Origin: Ifrita kowaldi
Lineage: Eukaryota > Chordata > Aves > Passeriformes > Cinclosomatidae
DNA: 64,000 bases
Assembly: GCA_013398055.1 (NCBI GenBank)
Contig: VZRS01012069.1
Location: forward strand, 99,470-163,469
Direction of reading: 5' to 3'
This document shows, one piece after another, positions 52,128 to 63,077 of this stretch. Position 1 is the first letter of the stretch; each line of letters starts with the position of its first letter. Position numbers and translations under genes: made by a program. A model generated the notes under the pieces. It did not search any database, was not told the origin of the DNA, and worked only from the letters and a program-made list of their open reading frames with translations.

Positions 52128-55100
52128 GTAAGTCACATTTACGCATTGTTTTAAAGAGGAGAAAACAAATAGATGTTAATGGATGCGATTTGTTCTTTGG
52201 GATCTGGTGCTGGTGGGATGGTGGTGGAGGATACAACTGCCTCATCATCTCTGCCTGGGAGACACAGGGTTTGGGTTTGCAGACAGGTGTAGCTGGGGAC
52301 AGTCCTGGAGAAGCTGGCTGCTGACCAGGCGCCCTTTGCTTACTGACTCCTGTGAGGAAACACAGAGGCACAGCACACCTGTGCTCTGAGGTAGCAGTGG
52401 CACTGAGCTTGCCCTTTCGGCTTCCTTGCATCCCTCAGTAACGCCTACCAGCAGGCCTGGCCTGGAACCAGTGCATCATCCACTCCCTTCCCCAGCTGGG
52501 AGGGGGCAGCTCACTGTGCCCGGCCAGGCAGGGGCAGCGCCGGGTCCTTCCCTGCTCCCATTGCGGTGTGGTGCCCAGGAAAGCAAAGTTAGGGCACTGC
52601 TCTGCTTCGCTGGAGTTCCAGTGTAGCCCATCAGTCAAAGGAAGCTTGCTTCCTTGGCGGGGCCTTGCTGCTGGCATTCAGCATTCAGTATTTGGTGTTT
52701 TACACCCCAAGGACCAAACCTAACTGCCAGCACAGCAGCTGAGGGATGGGAGAGGCTCATCTGCCTCCCTGGGAAAGGTCACACGCCTTCTCCCAGTGCC
52801 AAGGGCTGAGCCCAAGACCACTGTACACCCTCACACATCTCTGACTCCCTTTGCTACCCAGCCATGGAGATGCTGGGGCAGAGCTGTAAACTCCAGCGCC
52901 CAGGAGCCCTTGCTGCCCAGCCCTCCCAACACAGTTCATGGTGACTGCCCCCAGGCCCAGCACCTGGCAGGGCAGCAGGGATTGCTCCATGAGCGATGCC
53001 AGACTCTGGGACTGTGCAGAATAAACCCACATGAACTGAAGGGAAAGTTGTAACAGTGTTTGAAACCTCTTGTGCTGTAGTCTTAACAACACACGGACAC
53101 TTGTGCTGTGCTACTTTGGAGTTTATGTGGAATACAGGATGCTCTCTGCAGCTCTCCTGCAGTGTGCCAGGATAGGCCTTGGGGTATCAGATTTGGTCAC
53201 AGGGCTGATGCAGCTCATCTAGGATTTTTCAAGCCCTTTAATGCAGCATGTGCAGAGACATGGTTAGAAATGACTAATGGCCACCTCATGTGGAGGGAAA
53301 GTGGTGTTCCCCAGGCTGGAGTCCCAGCAGTGGGTGAAGGGAAGAGGCAGCACTGTCGCCATGGCCTCCCCAACTGCTGCATCCCACTCTGGGTTCGTGG
53401 TGTCAGCCCCAGAAAAAAGCAAACCAAGGGTCTGGCGTTGGGTCACATCAAACCATACCAGCATGCTGGAAATGAAGCCCAGCAGCACCACTCCAGTGTG
53501 ATGGAAATTAATGGGAATGGAGCAGCCACAGCTCTTGCTCATGATTTATTCATACACTTGGTAATGCCAGCCACTATTAATAGGCAGTGGTTTCCATATT
53601 GCTCCCTCCCTCCCCCCTCAAAGGCTGGCTGTAGCTTGTTTTAGCCCAGGAGCAGCCAGGGGGGCTGGGATCTGAGTATCAGGGTGTCACTGACAGCCCT
53701 CCAGCTGACAGGGAACCTCCTGTGTATAACACAGCACAGGAAATTATCTGTCATTGGACTGACTGACCAGGCCAGGGACAACAAAACATTGGCAACTCAC
53801 GGCTGGTTTCCACGCTGTTCTGTACAGCATGTGCCCTTGCCTGTCTGCCGCTGTATCCAGGAGCCTTAGAGCAGATTGTTGCAGCTCCCTGCTCTCCACC
53901 AGCTGGGATGGGATGCTGGCTCAGCCCAAGGCAGCAGTACCCTATGGAGCACTGGGCTCCATTCTCATCCATGGGCAGTCCCAGTCCCTGTGGGGCATTG
54001 TGTGCAGGGTGTTCATGGTCCTGTGTCCTGAGTTTACAAATGCAGATGTCAGAAAGTTGTGAAATCTTTGCCATTTATTCTCAATCCAGAGGTGACATTT
54101 TTTGTGATGCCTATGACTAACACTTTTCCTCCCCATCTGTTTTGCCACAGCCACTCCCAAGGGCCCCAGAAGGCCGGCAGGTGGGACAGGTGGGACAGGT
54201 GAGACCTTCTTGCATGTACATCATTGCAGCCCAGTGTGGGGTGCACTTCCCGCGGGGTTGAACTGTGAGAGTCCCCGTGGGCTGCCTGTGTGTGGCTGGG
54301 TGCTGCTGCCTCAGCAGCTGCTTTGGGACCCCTTCACTTGCCTTAGGGAAGCTGGAGCTGGTGTGTGCACATGCACTGCTCCTGTGTGGCCAGAGAAATG
54401 CAATATTGATATTTCTGTCCATGCTGAAGGTGAGTGGCAGTGGAGCATTTACAGCCAAGGCAGAATTTCGCACACTTTGCAGTATCCTAATGGAGAAGAC
54501 ACAAATCACTGCTCAGCTATACAAGCAGTTTTGTTCCTGTCTGCATGGCACCTGCTAGTTTTCCTAGGAGGAAGTCCAGAGGATATTTTCCTTTTTTTAA
54601 TTCCGAGATACCCCCAACCTCCATGTAAAGTCCCATCTTGGTGACACTTCCCCATCCAGGGAAGAGTGGGTCTCCGACTGTTTGTGCACATAAAATGTGC
54701 TGGCTGGCCAGCTCCCAGAAGTGCTACAGCTGAGGAAGCTGCCTTAAATTCATGGGAGTTTTGTTGCCAGCCGCTCCTCTGGCTCAGTTCTGGCCAGAGT
54801 TCCTGTTAAATATAGCACAGTCACAGGAGCCGAAGTTTGTTCACCCCGCTGGAGGAGCTTGCAATAAACTGCATCAGGGGAGTGCTCAGAAGTGAATCCG
54901 CTCACCCCTGCATGAGGATCTTGGCACAGATGTAAGCAAATTCAGCTGTCTGGCTCTCCTTGGCCACCATGGTCTTTGCTAGGGACAAGAAAAGCCAAGT
55001 GCCAGAGGCACGTGCAGGGTCAGTGTTTGGATCGGAGCCCGAATGAGAGGTTGTTCGATCCAGTAAACTCTCCCTCGGAAATGGACACATGCAGAGGCTG

Positions 55101-58100
55101 AGGCTTTGTCTCAGCCAGTTGCTTCTTCCCCAGGGAGTGTTTTTTGGATGAATGATGGCACTGAGAGGCTCCTGCAGTGGACTCCCATGCCCTGGCCCCT
55201 CTCTGTGCATGCCCTGCTCAGCTCAAGGTCGCTCATGGGCGGCTGCACAGGGAGCAGTGTCCCAGCCACTGGCTCAGTCCCACAGTCCCTTCTCATCTGC
55301 ACCAACTTTCAGGAGATGCTGCAGGTACCAGCAGGACTCCCCAAAAGTGAATTATTTTGGGGTTGCTGGGGCTGGGCAGCAGCCACAGCTTGGATGGGGA
55401 GAGTGGAATGGTGGCCAGGCTTTTCTGAAGCTTTTGTGATAGGTCACAATTGAGCAGCAGAGTGGCTGGACACCCTTTCCAGCTCCAGCCTGATGCAGGA
55501 GCCCCTGGCAATGGTGCAGCACGACGTGCACAACACCCACAGAGCAGGTGTGTGCCAACAGCCTTGTGCTGTCCCCACAAACAGGAGTTTTAACAATCCC
55601 TTCTCTCCTGCAGACTTCGATTTGGCTGATTACTTTGACACGCCTGTGGAGACTACCACCAAACCAGCCAAGCCGACTCCCAAGCCCTTCCCCAGGCCAG
55701 GGAAGCCAGGTAACACAGAGCTCCCTGCAGGCTCGAGCATCCCCAGGGCACCAAGGGGCAGGGGTGCTCCCAGTGTCAGCTGAAGTTGTGTAAAGACCAG
55801 AGCACAGAACTGGCCCAGTGCAGCCCCAGTCTCCCAGCAGGGAGGGGGTTTCCCTCACAGCACTTGTCTGAACCCACATTTCATTTGCATCATTTTGGTC
55901 TTTTTTCTCCCTTCAGACAATGGCTTTTGGGATGTCATTCGCACCACCACGACCAAGCAGCCAAAAACAACAAGAGCCCCTCCTAAGCGTAACCCAGGTG
56001 AGTGTCATTCCACAGCCCCTGCCACTTCACCCCAGCTCTGCTGCTGGCACGGGGGGAGGAGTTGGGATGTGCCATGATGGTGCCACTGCCCTCATTGCAG
56101 TATTTCCAACCTCTGGTCCGTTTGCTCACTTGAGACACCTCAAGAAAAAAAACAAATATCAAAAACCATAGAGAAGACAGGGCATCTGGGCATTACCCTG
56201 CACTTCCCGGGGGACCTCGGTGGTTCCTGGCCCATGTTTCATTCCCATGCCTTCTGGAAGGCTGTGAGCTGCCTGTCCCCCATCATGGTACAGCTATGTT
56301 GGGCTCCACTGGCATGCACCCACAGGCTCAGGGCACCCTGTCAGCTGGGTGTTCTGCTGCCTGCCCAGGCAGGGTTTTGGCAAAAAGTGCTCCCAGGCTT
56401 AAAAAAAAAAAAAAAGAAAAAAAAAGAAAAAAAGAATTTTTGGATCAGAATAAACTCAGGAGTGCACTGGTGGGAGGGCTGAGGAACTCAGTTGGTTCTG
56501 TGCCGTGGTTTTAGCCGCTATTTAGCAGAGACAATATCCTCTGTCAGAGCCAGGCTGCTCAGGGGACCAGCTGAGCATTCACAGAGGAAAAGAACTCCAA
56601 GGAATCAAGTCACAGGCTGTTCCAACCAGCACGTGAGCATGGTGCAGCCATCTCCCTTCCTTCCACTGACTGGGCCCTTGGGGCACCAGTTTGGCTCCCA
56701 CTTTTCCTAGTGGCCTCATTTATCTGATTACCTGGCACTCCGGCCATGGGGACACTTTCTGCAGGAAGGACATGATGTTTCCCACCACAGCAGTGTGGGG
56801 GCATGGAACAGGGTGGGTTTGGAAGATCTGCCATGAGGCTGCATAGCAGAGCTGGGAGATTCTTGTGTCAGGGGCTTCATCTCTTTCAACAATGCTTTTC
56901 CCTGATTAATGAATTAATTGCAGAGTTCCTCAGCCTGTCACCACACTGCTAACCCTGGTCTTGTTTTCTAGAAAAGGATCCTATGGATTTTGACTTGGCT
57001 GATGCCCTTGATGATAAGAACGATAGGAAAGATGGTGGGAGGCCGGATGTAAGGCCAGGTGAAGGTAGGCTGACCTCTCCTCTCTGTCCTGCTTGCTGCC
57101 AGCCTTGCTGTTCCCTGGGACCTGCAGGAGATCCTTCCCAGCTCTTCACTGTCAGACACCATTCCCACCAAGTGATGGGATAAAGAGAAACAGGCGCTGC
57201 CTGGTCCAGTGTCCTGCTCACTGCCAGCATCCACCGCCCCTGTCCTGCCCACCCAGAGTGGGGACGTTTCCACAGGCAGCTTGGTCCTGGGGAGGGAAGG
57301 AGCCTCTTCCTCACTGGTCCATGGCAGAAAGGGCTCTTCCTAATGACTTGCACCCTGTCTGTGTGCAAGTTTTTTCCCCAGGGTCTCTTCTGATCCATTA
57401 AGTTGTGGTGGTTGTGTTGAGTTCCCCCATACCTGACAGCACTTTAACCCAGGGCATGTGCTGCTGGGGCTCACAGTCACTGCCAAGGTGTAAATCTAGA
57501 GCAGGCTCAGGTCTCGGTGTAACACACGCTCTGGGCTGCGAGGGTTCTTTTTCCATCTCTGAAATACTCCAGTGAATGAATCATTTGTCTGTGAGGATTG
57601 TTCCCCTGAGCACTTGAGCTGGGAAGCAGACTTTGCAGGGCAGCTTTATTGATGTCGGGATGGCTATATACCCTGCTCGCACGCGTAATTAACAGGCAGG
57701 TATTTCATTACATTGTATTAACTAGGTGACTTGTCTGCACTTTGGTATTCTGGGCTTGCTGAGGTTTCAGGCTCCTGCAGGAAAGGTTGAGGTGTTGAGC
57801 TGCTGGAACGTGGCACTGGCCACAAACCAGCACATGCCTTCCCCCGGCATCACTGCTCCCTGGACTGCCTGGGACCTCTCCAGGCTCTGGCATAGTCAGG
57901 GCTTCCATTCTTTTAACACTCATTACTGAGCCCATAAATCTGTGTTTTGTGGTAAGCTGATGAATAAGGCAGTCTCTTCCAGGCTGTTATGGCAAAGGAA
58001 ACCCTTCCCAAGGCACAGCATCAGAGGAGGAACCTTTTGCTGTCTCGGCCTTGGATCTCTGCTCCCATCACACACCTTGCTGCACCCCAGGGCTCCCTCT

Positions 58101-61100
58101 GGAACTGGAGCTGAGATGTTCAACAGCACCACTCATTCAGCTGCAGATTCACACACTCTGTTTCGCTGTACTTATCCTGCATTAATTACACTTGCACACT
58201 ACAAGATAACTTTTTTACCTGTACCAAAACATGCTGGTGCTCAGTTTTTCCCCTGGACTTCTCTGTCCCTCTGGGAAGGAAAAAGGTCAGCTCCTGCCTG
58301 CAGGACCCTGGGCCCAGCTGGTGCTGCCGGGCACTCACTGGTCCCCAGCAGCATGGCCACAGTCATACACACAAACCACTTCTTCCTGCCTCCTCCGCTG
58401 CCAGCCAAGGCTGAGCACCAAAATGTTTCATGAACTCTTAAATACATCAGTCATTTCAGTTAAAAAAATACAGTAGCATTTAAACCGGTCAGTTATTACC
58501 TCTTCTATGACCTTAAAGTAATTCAGGGTTAACATCTGGTAATTACAAGAGAAACAGAACTACTTTTTGACCAGTCCCAGTTCCCCACTGGGGATGGAGC
58601 AGCCCATGATCCCAATCTCCACCACAGCTGTGGCTCCCCCAGGTGCCAACCACTGTTTGTTCCTGTTCCTTTTAAAGGATTTTCAGATGATGACTTGGCC
58701 AGCATTGTGGACGGGGGCTACAGCCCAGACAAGAACAAGGGTAAGTGGTGACCTACGTACGGTGGTTTTCTTTAGCAGTCACGGCTTGGGGTTACCCCCA
58801 GCTTTTGGAAAGAGCCCTGTGCAGAGCAGTGCTCATCTCCATGGCAGAGGCAAAAGGGGTCTCAGCCATGGAGCCAAGGGAAAAGCTTTTGGCCTCCCTG
58901 CTCATGCCTGGTGCCAGCAGTTGGAGGTGCTTAGTTTTGATTCCATGGGGGCTCTGCAGCTGCAGCTGCCACCAGGGCTGATGGGACCTGTGCCTCCCCT
59001 GTCACCTTGAGGGCACCCTGGTGCCATGAGCAGGTAGATGCCTTCGTTTGCCTTCCACCAGTGTCTGGAACAAGGGGGAAATCCAGCATCAATCAGATAA
59101 GCCTGGGCGTTCACAAGGATCCACAGTATTAAATATTAAAAGCAGTCGCATAAAGAGCTGAACACCACAAGCCAAATCAACATTTAATAAATCCCTGTGC
59201 CAAGGACACGACACATCAGAGGCATTAATACAATGCTGACCTGCTTCCATAAATTCAGGATGTAAGTGACTCGGCAAGGACTGCAGTTTCCAGTGCAAGC
59301 AGCTTCTCCTCCCAGCCCAGTTTCTCCAGGGAAGGCGATGTCAAAATAGACTTCAAGCCAATTGAGGGTTCCCTAACATGATGGAGCTCAGCCAGTCACC
59401 TCCTGTGACAGTGTGCTCTGTAACACTCTGACAGCCCTTCAGGTGTTCCCTTAACGCTGAGGAGTGGAGGTGTAAAAGGTGGGGATGAGGGCAACTGTCA
59501 GGCAGAAGTGTCCCATGCAGAGGACCCCCCAAAACTGCTCCCATGCACACACAGAGGGAGGAGCAGCTTCAAAGCCCTCTGAGAAACAAAAACGAGCAGC
59601 CCAGTGGAGTGTGGGGCAGCAAATGCTGCATCCCCTGGGGGCATCTGCCCACCCCCCGCCCAGGGCTGCACTGCCACCCCTCTCCTGTGTCCCCTCCCTC
59701 CCAGCACAGCAGTGGGGGCAGCAGAGGGGTGCAGGGGCACTGACGGGATTGTGTCTCTGCAGGCGCCAGCGGCAACACCGACAACAGCAGCAATAGAGGT
59801 AGGTGGCAGCGTGGCAGGTGGGATGGGCGGGGTGCTGCGTGTGCCCATCACGAAGCTCTCTCTGTGCCCCAGACGTAGAGGCAGGGACAATCGCCGGCAT
59901 CGCCAGCGGCCTGGCCATGGCGCTCATCGGGGCTGTCTCCAGCTACATCTCCTACCAGCAGAAGAAGTTCTGCTTCAGCATCCAGGGTAAGTCCTTCCCC
60001 AGGCACCTCGGGGCGCACAGCAGGCACACAGCTGTGTCACCCTGAACCCCACTGCCATTCTCCACCCAGTGCCCCCCAGCTGGCAGAACAAAGCCCCAGC
60101 CTCGGGTCATTGGGCCCCCCCATGTCAGGCTTTCAACAGACAGGAACCCACCAGCAGCAACAGCCCCAGGACCCGCTGCCACCTCCAGGGCTTACGCTGC
60201 CCCTCACACCCCCCACACCCCTCACGTCCCCCACAAACACAGCCCAAGACCAAACCACCAATACCAAATGCAGTAAATACAAAAAAAACCACCCCACCCC
60301 AAAATAAACAACCCCCCAAAAATCTCAGCAAGCCGTAAAAACTCACCAGGCAGCAGGGAAGGAAGCAGGGGCAGTGTCGGCATCTGGGGCTTCAGCCCGC
60401 TGCACCCTCAGCAGGTGTGTGACCATCGTTGCAGTAAACTGCAAATTAAGCAGCAAAACTTACTGTTCCCATAAAACACCTTTTGCATGAGCTGCCCCTT
60501 AAAGCTGCGTGGTGCAAGCACTGCAGGAGGGTCCTTACAGCCTGAGCCCACAGCACTCACCTGGCCACGGTGGGCTCCTGCAGTTCTTAATGGGAGGGAG
60601 GCTGCAAGCAACTGGGAAAAGCTCTTTTTTTAAATTAATCTATTGAAATCTCCTGTGAGTCCCGTTTGCTCTAGGGAAAGGGTGTTTGGGGTTGGAAATT
60701 TCTGCTGGAATCATGCTATTTTCCCAGTTGTGCCTGAAACAAACAGCATTTTGGTAAATTAGATCAGCAGGAAAAGTCAAATGAATGTGATGGAATGAAA
60801 CACCCTTGTATATTCCTCCCACTTAAATGATATTTTGGCAAGAATAAATAATAAAAAAAAAAAAAGGAGTAAAGGCTTTGATGAGGGGGAAGCTGAGAGA
60901 CACAAAGCCCCAGAAAGGCAGCAGGAAATTAAAGTTAATTATAAAGGAGGATTAATTTAAGCCATCAGACATGGCATGCTGGGCTAATGTCAGGCCTTAG
61001 ATGCATTGCAATGCATGACAGAAATCTAAGAGCCGTCAGCCACTGCAAAAGTGGCTTTTTATTGAAAAACATAAATTGCATTTGGTGTTATCCCAGCAAA

Positions 61101-63077
61101 ACACATGTCTGGGTGGAGGCAGTGGTGGTGTGCAGTGGCCACTCACTTGATGCATGGAGGAACACGCTTGGCTCTTTCTCTTGCCCAGCTGTCCTTCAGC
61201 TTTGAGTCTTTCCCGATGAGTGTCTGCTGCTGATTCCTCTAAAGGATGTGCACAACGCTGCCAGGGACTCTCCATCCCACTTTCTGTTCTTACACCTCCC
61301 CTTGCCCTCACCAGCCGTGCCCTGGGCTGTGGCTCAGCCTCAGGCATCCCCGAGCTCTCGCTGTGCCCGGGCAGGGTGGGAGCTGTACCTCTCCTGCCTC
61401 CACAGCTTGGCCAACTGCTGGCTGCAGTGTCTCTGCTGGCATGGGGACTTCATGGGGGGTTTCTAGCCAGTTGCTAGAACCCTTTTTCTCCTGTGCCTCG
61501 GAGGCAGCAGCTGCCCCATTGCTGCCTGAGGCTCCCATCACACTCCTTTGGCTTGGCCTTGGCACCATTCCCTGCCTCCCTCCTTCACTGGGAGGCACCA
61601 GTGAGCCCCATCCAAACCTGGTGGTGAGGCACCCTGAGCCACATTTAGATGTGCAAACAAGTTATAGATGCCTAAAAGGTGTCTGCTGCATGGCCTGATT
61701 GCCTCAGGCTTCCTTTGCAGACCAGCACCCTAATCCCCTTTCCTGTTCCCTCTCTAATGGATGCAACAGCACAGCACTCCCACCTCTGCCTCTCCCCACA
61801 GTTGTCCCTCAGAGGAGCTGCTGAGGATGCCTGAGGTCCATGGAACACCCCGGTCAGTCTTAATTCACCTCCAGCTCTCAGCTGGACCACTCCCTTTCTC
61901 CTGCCCACCCTCCTGCAGCCACCCCTGCCCAGCAGTGCCCAGCCTTGCTCCTTGGCCTCGGCTCCACTTGTTGATAACGCTGGGAACTTCTTTGCATTTA
62001 AATAAGGGACTTATTCGGGATTTGACACCCCACTGGGATCTTGCTTCATCACCACAGCCCTGCTCTGAACTGCTTCTTGAAGCTCTGCATAACTTAGCTT
62101 TTAATGAGGCTGTGGCACAGCTCTGCTGAGGTGCAGCCCCCGCTGCACAGCAGTGCTGTCCGGGAAGCCTTCCTCCCTTCCTCCTCCCGCACTGCTCCGA
62201 GCTGAGCGCCTTAGACAGGAATTAGCTGGGCTGCCTCGCGTGATAAAGATGAAGCAGGAGCCTCAGACAAAAGAGCTGCTGCTGGAGCTGTGCCTGCCAG
62301 GAGCTCCGTGGGCACTTCGAAACCCCGTGAGTCTCAGCACTGGCTGTGGGTTATCGAGGCTTCTGTGCTGCTGTCACTGCAGAGGAGGTTGCAGAAAGGC
62401 ATCTCAGCTGTTACAGCTCTGAGGCCCATTACCAGAGTTTTTAAAGCATCAAAGCAAATAATTTTACTTTCTACTGGTCCCATCTCACTCTGTTTATTGT
62501 ACTTCTCAGAGGGACTGAACGCGGAGTATGTGAAAGGAGAAAACATGGAAGCCGTCGTAAGCGAGGAACCCCAGGGTGAGAGCCTTGTATCCCTTACCCC
62601 TGCCTGCATCCCTCCACAAAAACAGCTTTACCCATGGACTTCCTTGAAGTCCCCGGTGCTGCACGGAGCTGCTGTGTCCCTTTGATGAAGGCACTGCTTA
62701 GGAGATGCTGCAGCTTTTGTGAAACACCCACCACAGTGCTTTTACCCCTTTACTGCACACAAAGGAAAGCCTGGTAAGAGCCCAAGGAGCTCATGCTGCA
62801 AACGATGGCAGTTAACATTTAGCTTTCATGTATCCAGCCATCGAGAGTCTTGCACAAGAGAAGCATGATCTTTCTTTTCAGTGACAGACAATCAAGGCTG
62901 CTGCAAAGGCTTTTCCAGTGTCACATACAATCAGCCAGTGCTGGGTGCCCGTTGCTTGCGCCCTGCTTCCATCGTGTGCTATTGTACTCATGGCTTTTTT
63001 TTTTCTCCCCAGTTAAATATTCAGTCCTGGAAACGCAGTCAGCAGAACCACCAAAACAAGACAGTGCGAAGATATAA
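52062..63077 (+). CDS. CD99L2: CD99 antigen-like protein 2, coding exons 2-11 (exon 1 missing)
   Basis: Type I membrane glycoprotein of the CD99 family; in mammals it acts in homophilic adhesion and leukocyte passage through endothelium. Ten exons join at 52062-52127, 54151-54198, 55614-55709, 55917-55997, 56972-57058, 58678-58740, 59763-59798, 59873-59986, 62510-62575 and 63013-63077, giving 240 residues counted from exon 2. Residues 1-159 are the ectodomain with acidic D-F-x-L-x-D units (about 8-13, 39-47, 103-112, 128-133) alternating with Thr/Pro/Lys stretches. Residues 165-187 form the membrane helix, followed by QQKK. The tail (188-240) carries YVKGEN and YSVL. With a signal exon of about 22 residues the total would match the ~262 of human CD99L2. 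The tail and helix separate it clearly from CD99. Every junction is phase 1. The start codon is not in the resolved sequence. Confidence 0.95.
54151..54198 (+). CDS. CD99L2: CD99L2 coding exon 3
   Basis: 48 bases, phase 1/1, acceptor GCCACAG and donor CAG|GTGAGA. It encodes a basic Pro/Gly-rich linker (PTPKGPRRPAGGTGGT). The end is made of the 9-base unit GTGGGACAG repeated, so that CAG|GTG occurs at 54180, 54189 and 54198, all in frame. The last has the best donor consensus and is used here. No close human counterpart is evident. Confidence 0.85.
55614..55709 (+). CDS. CD99L2: CD99L2 coding exon 4
   Basis: 96 bases, phase 1/1, acceptor CTCCTGCAG and donor CAG|GTAACA. It encodes DFDLADYFDTP followed by a Thr run and a Lys/Pro-rich stretch (KPAKPTPKPFPRPGKP). 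This is one acidic unit plus a likely O-glycosylated, basic stalk. Confidence 0.93.
55917..55997 (+). CDS. CD99L2: CD99L2 coding exon 5
   Basis: 81 bases, phase 1/1, acceptor CCCTTCAG and donor CAG|GTGAGT. It encodes a W-containing unit then TTTTKQPKTTRAPP. This matches the human pattern of a tryptophan-bearing segment followed by TTTT-K-RP-TTRAP, a mucin-like O-glycosylation-prone stretch. Intron 4 before it is only 207 bases. Confidence 0.94.
56401..56434 (+). repeat. CD99L2: A-rich tract in intron 5
   Basis: About 34 bases of A broken by single G residues. No retroposon body upstream. It is about 540 bases before exon 6, too far to be its splice signal. Confidence 0.8.
56972..57058 (+). 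CDS. CD99L2: CD99L2 coding exon 6
   Basis: 87 bases, phase 1/1, acceptor TTTTCTAG. It encodes MDFDLADALDDKNDRKDGG, the most conserved ectodomain unit (human has DFDLADALDDRNDRDDG). Two donors fit: CAG|GTGAAG after 57058 and AAG|GTAGGC after 57064. The second adds Gly-Glu in frame. Confidence 0.93.
58678..58740 (+). CDS. CD99L2: CD99L2 coding exon 7
   Basis: 63 bases, phase 1/1. It encodes GFSDDDLASIVDGGYSPDKNK, the counterpart of the human GFSDKDLEDIVGGGEYKPDK segment. The acceptor ends in AAAG (A at -3, interrupted pyrimidine tract), weaker than the other exons. The donor AAGG|GTAAGT is strong. Confidence 0.93.
59763..59798 (+). CDS. CD99L2: CD99L2 coding exon 8
   Basis: 36 bases, phase 1/1, acceptor CTCTGCAG and donor AGAG|GTAGGT. 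It encodes GASGNTDNSSNR, a short juxtamembrane linker with one N-glycosylation sequon (N155-S-S). The intron after it is only 74 bases, close to the minimum for a vertebrate. Confidence 0.88.
59873..59986 (+). CDS. CD99L2: CD99L2 coding exon 9 (transmembrane)
   Basis: 114 bases, phase 1/1, acceptor GCCCCAG and donor CAGG|GTAAGT. It encodes the whole membrane helix (AGTIAGIASGLAMALIG...ISY) and the start of the cytoplasmic tail (QQKKFCFSIQ). This is nearly identical to human CD99L2 and is the most diagnostic exon. Small residues G/A are spaced along the helix, as in helix-packing motifs. Confidence 0.97.
62510..62575 (+). CDS. CD99L2: CD99L2 coding exon 10
   Basis: 66 bases, phase 1/1, acceptor CTTCTCAG and donor CAGG|GTGAGA. 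It encodes EGLNAEYVKGENMEAVVSEE, matching the human tail GLNADYVKGENLEAVV with conservative changes. It distinguishes CD99L2 from CD99. Confidence 0.96.
63013..63077 (+). CDS. CD99L2: CD99L2 coding exon 11 (C-terminus and stop)
   Basis: Acceptor with a long pyrimidine tract (TTTTTCTCCCCAG). It encodes VKYSVLETQSAEPPKQDSAKI then TAA. YSVL fits a YxxPhi tyrosine sorting motif; the human protein has YSTL at this place. QSAEPP and the final K/R-I are conserved. The human polyproline stretch is reduced to PP here. Confidence 0.96.

Larger units (their letters stand above)
52128..63012 (+). other. CD99L2: CD99L2 introns 2-10
   Basis: Introns run 52128-54150, 54199-55613, 55710-55916, 55998-56971, 57059-58677, 58741-59762, 59799-59872, 59987-62509 and 62576-63012. 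All are GT-AG and all phase 1. They are short (74 bases to 2.5 kb), fairly GC-rich and free of recognisable transposons, apart from an A-rich tract in intron 5. No gene nested in them could be supported on either strand. Confidence 0.85.

Noticed and set aside
52062..63077. Assignment to CD99 rather than CD99L2
   Set aside because: The SSYISYQQKKFCFSIQ helix end and the YVKGEN and QSAEPP tail are CD99L2-specific; CD99 has a different, shorter tail.
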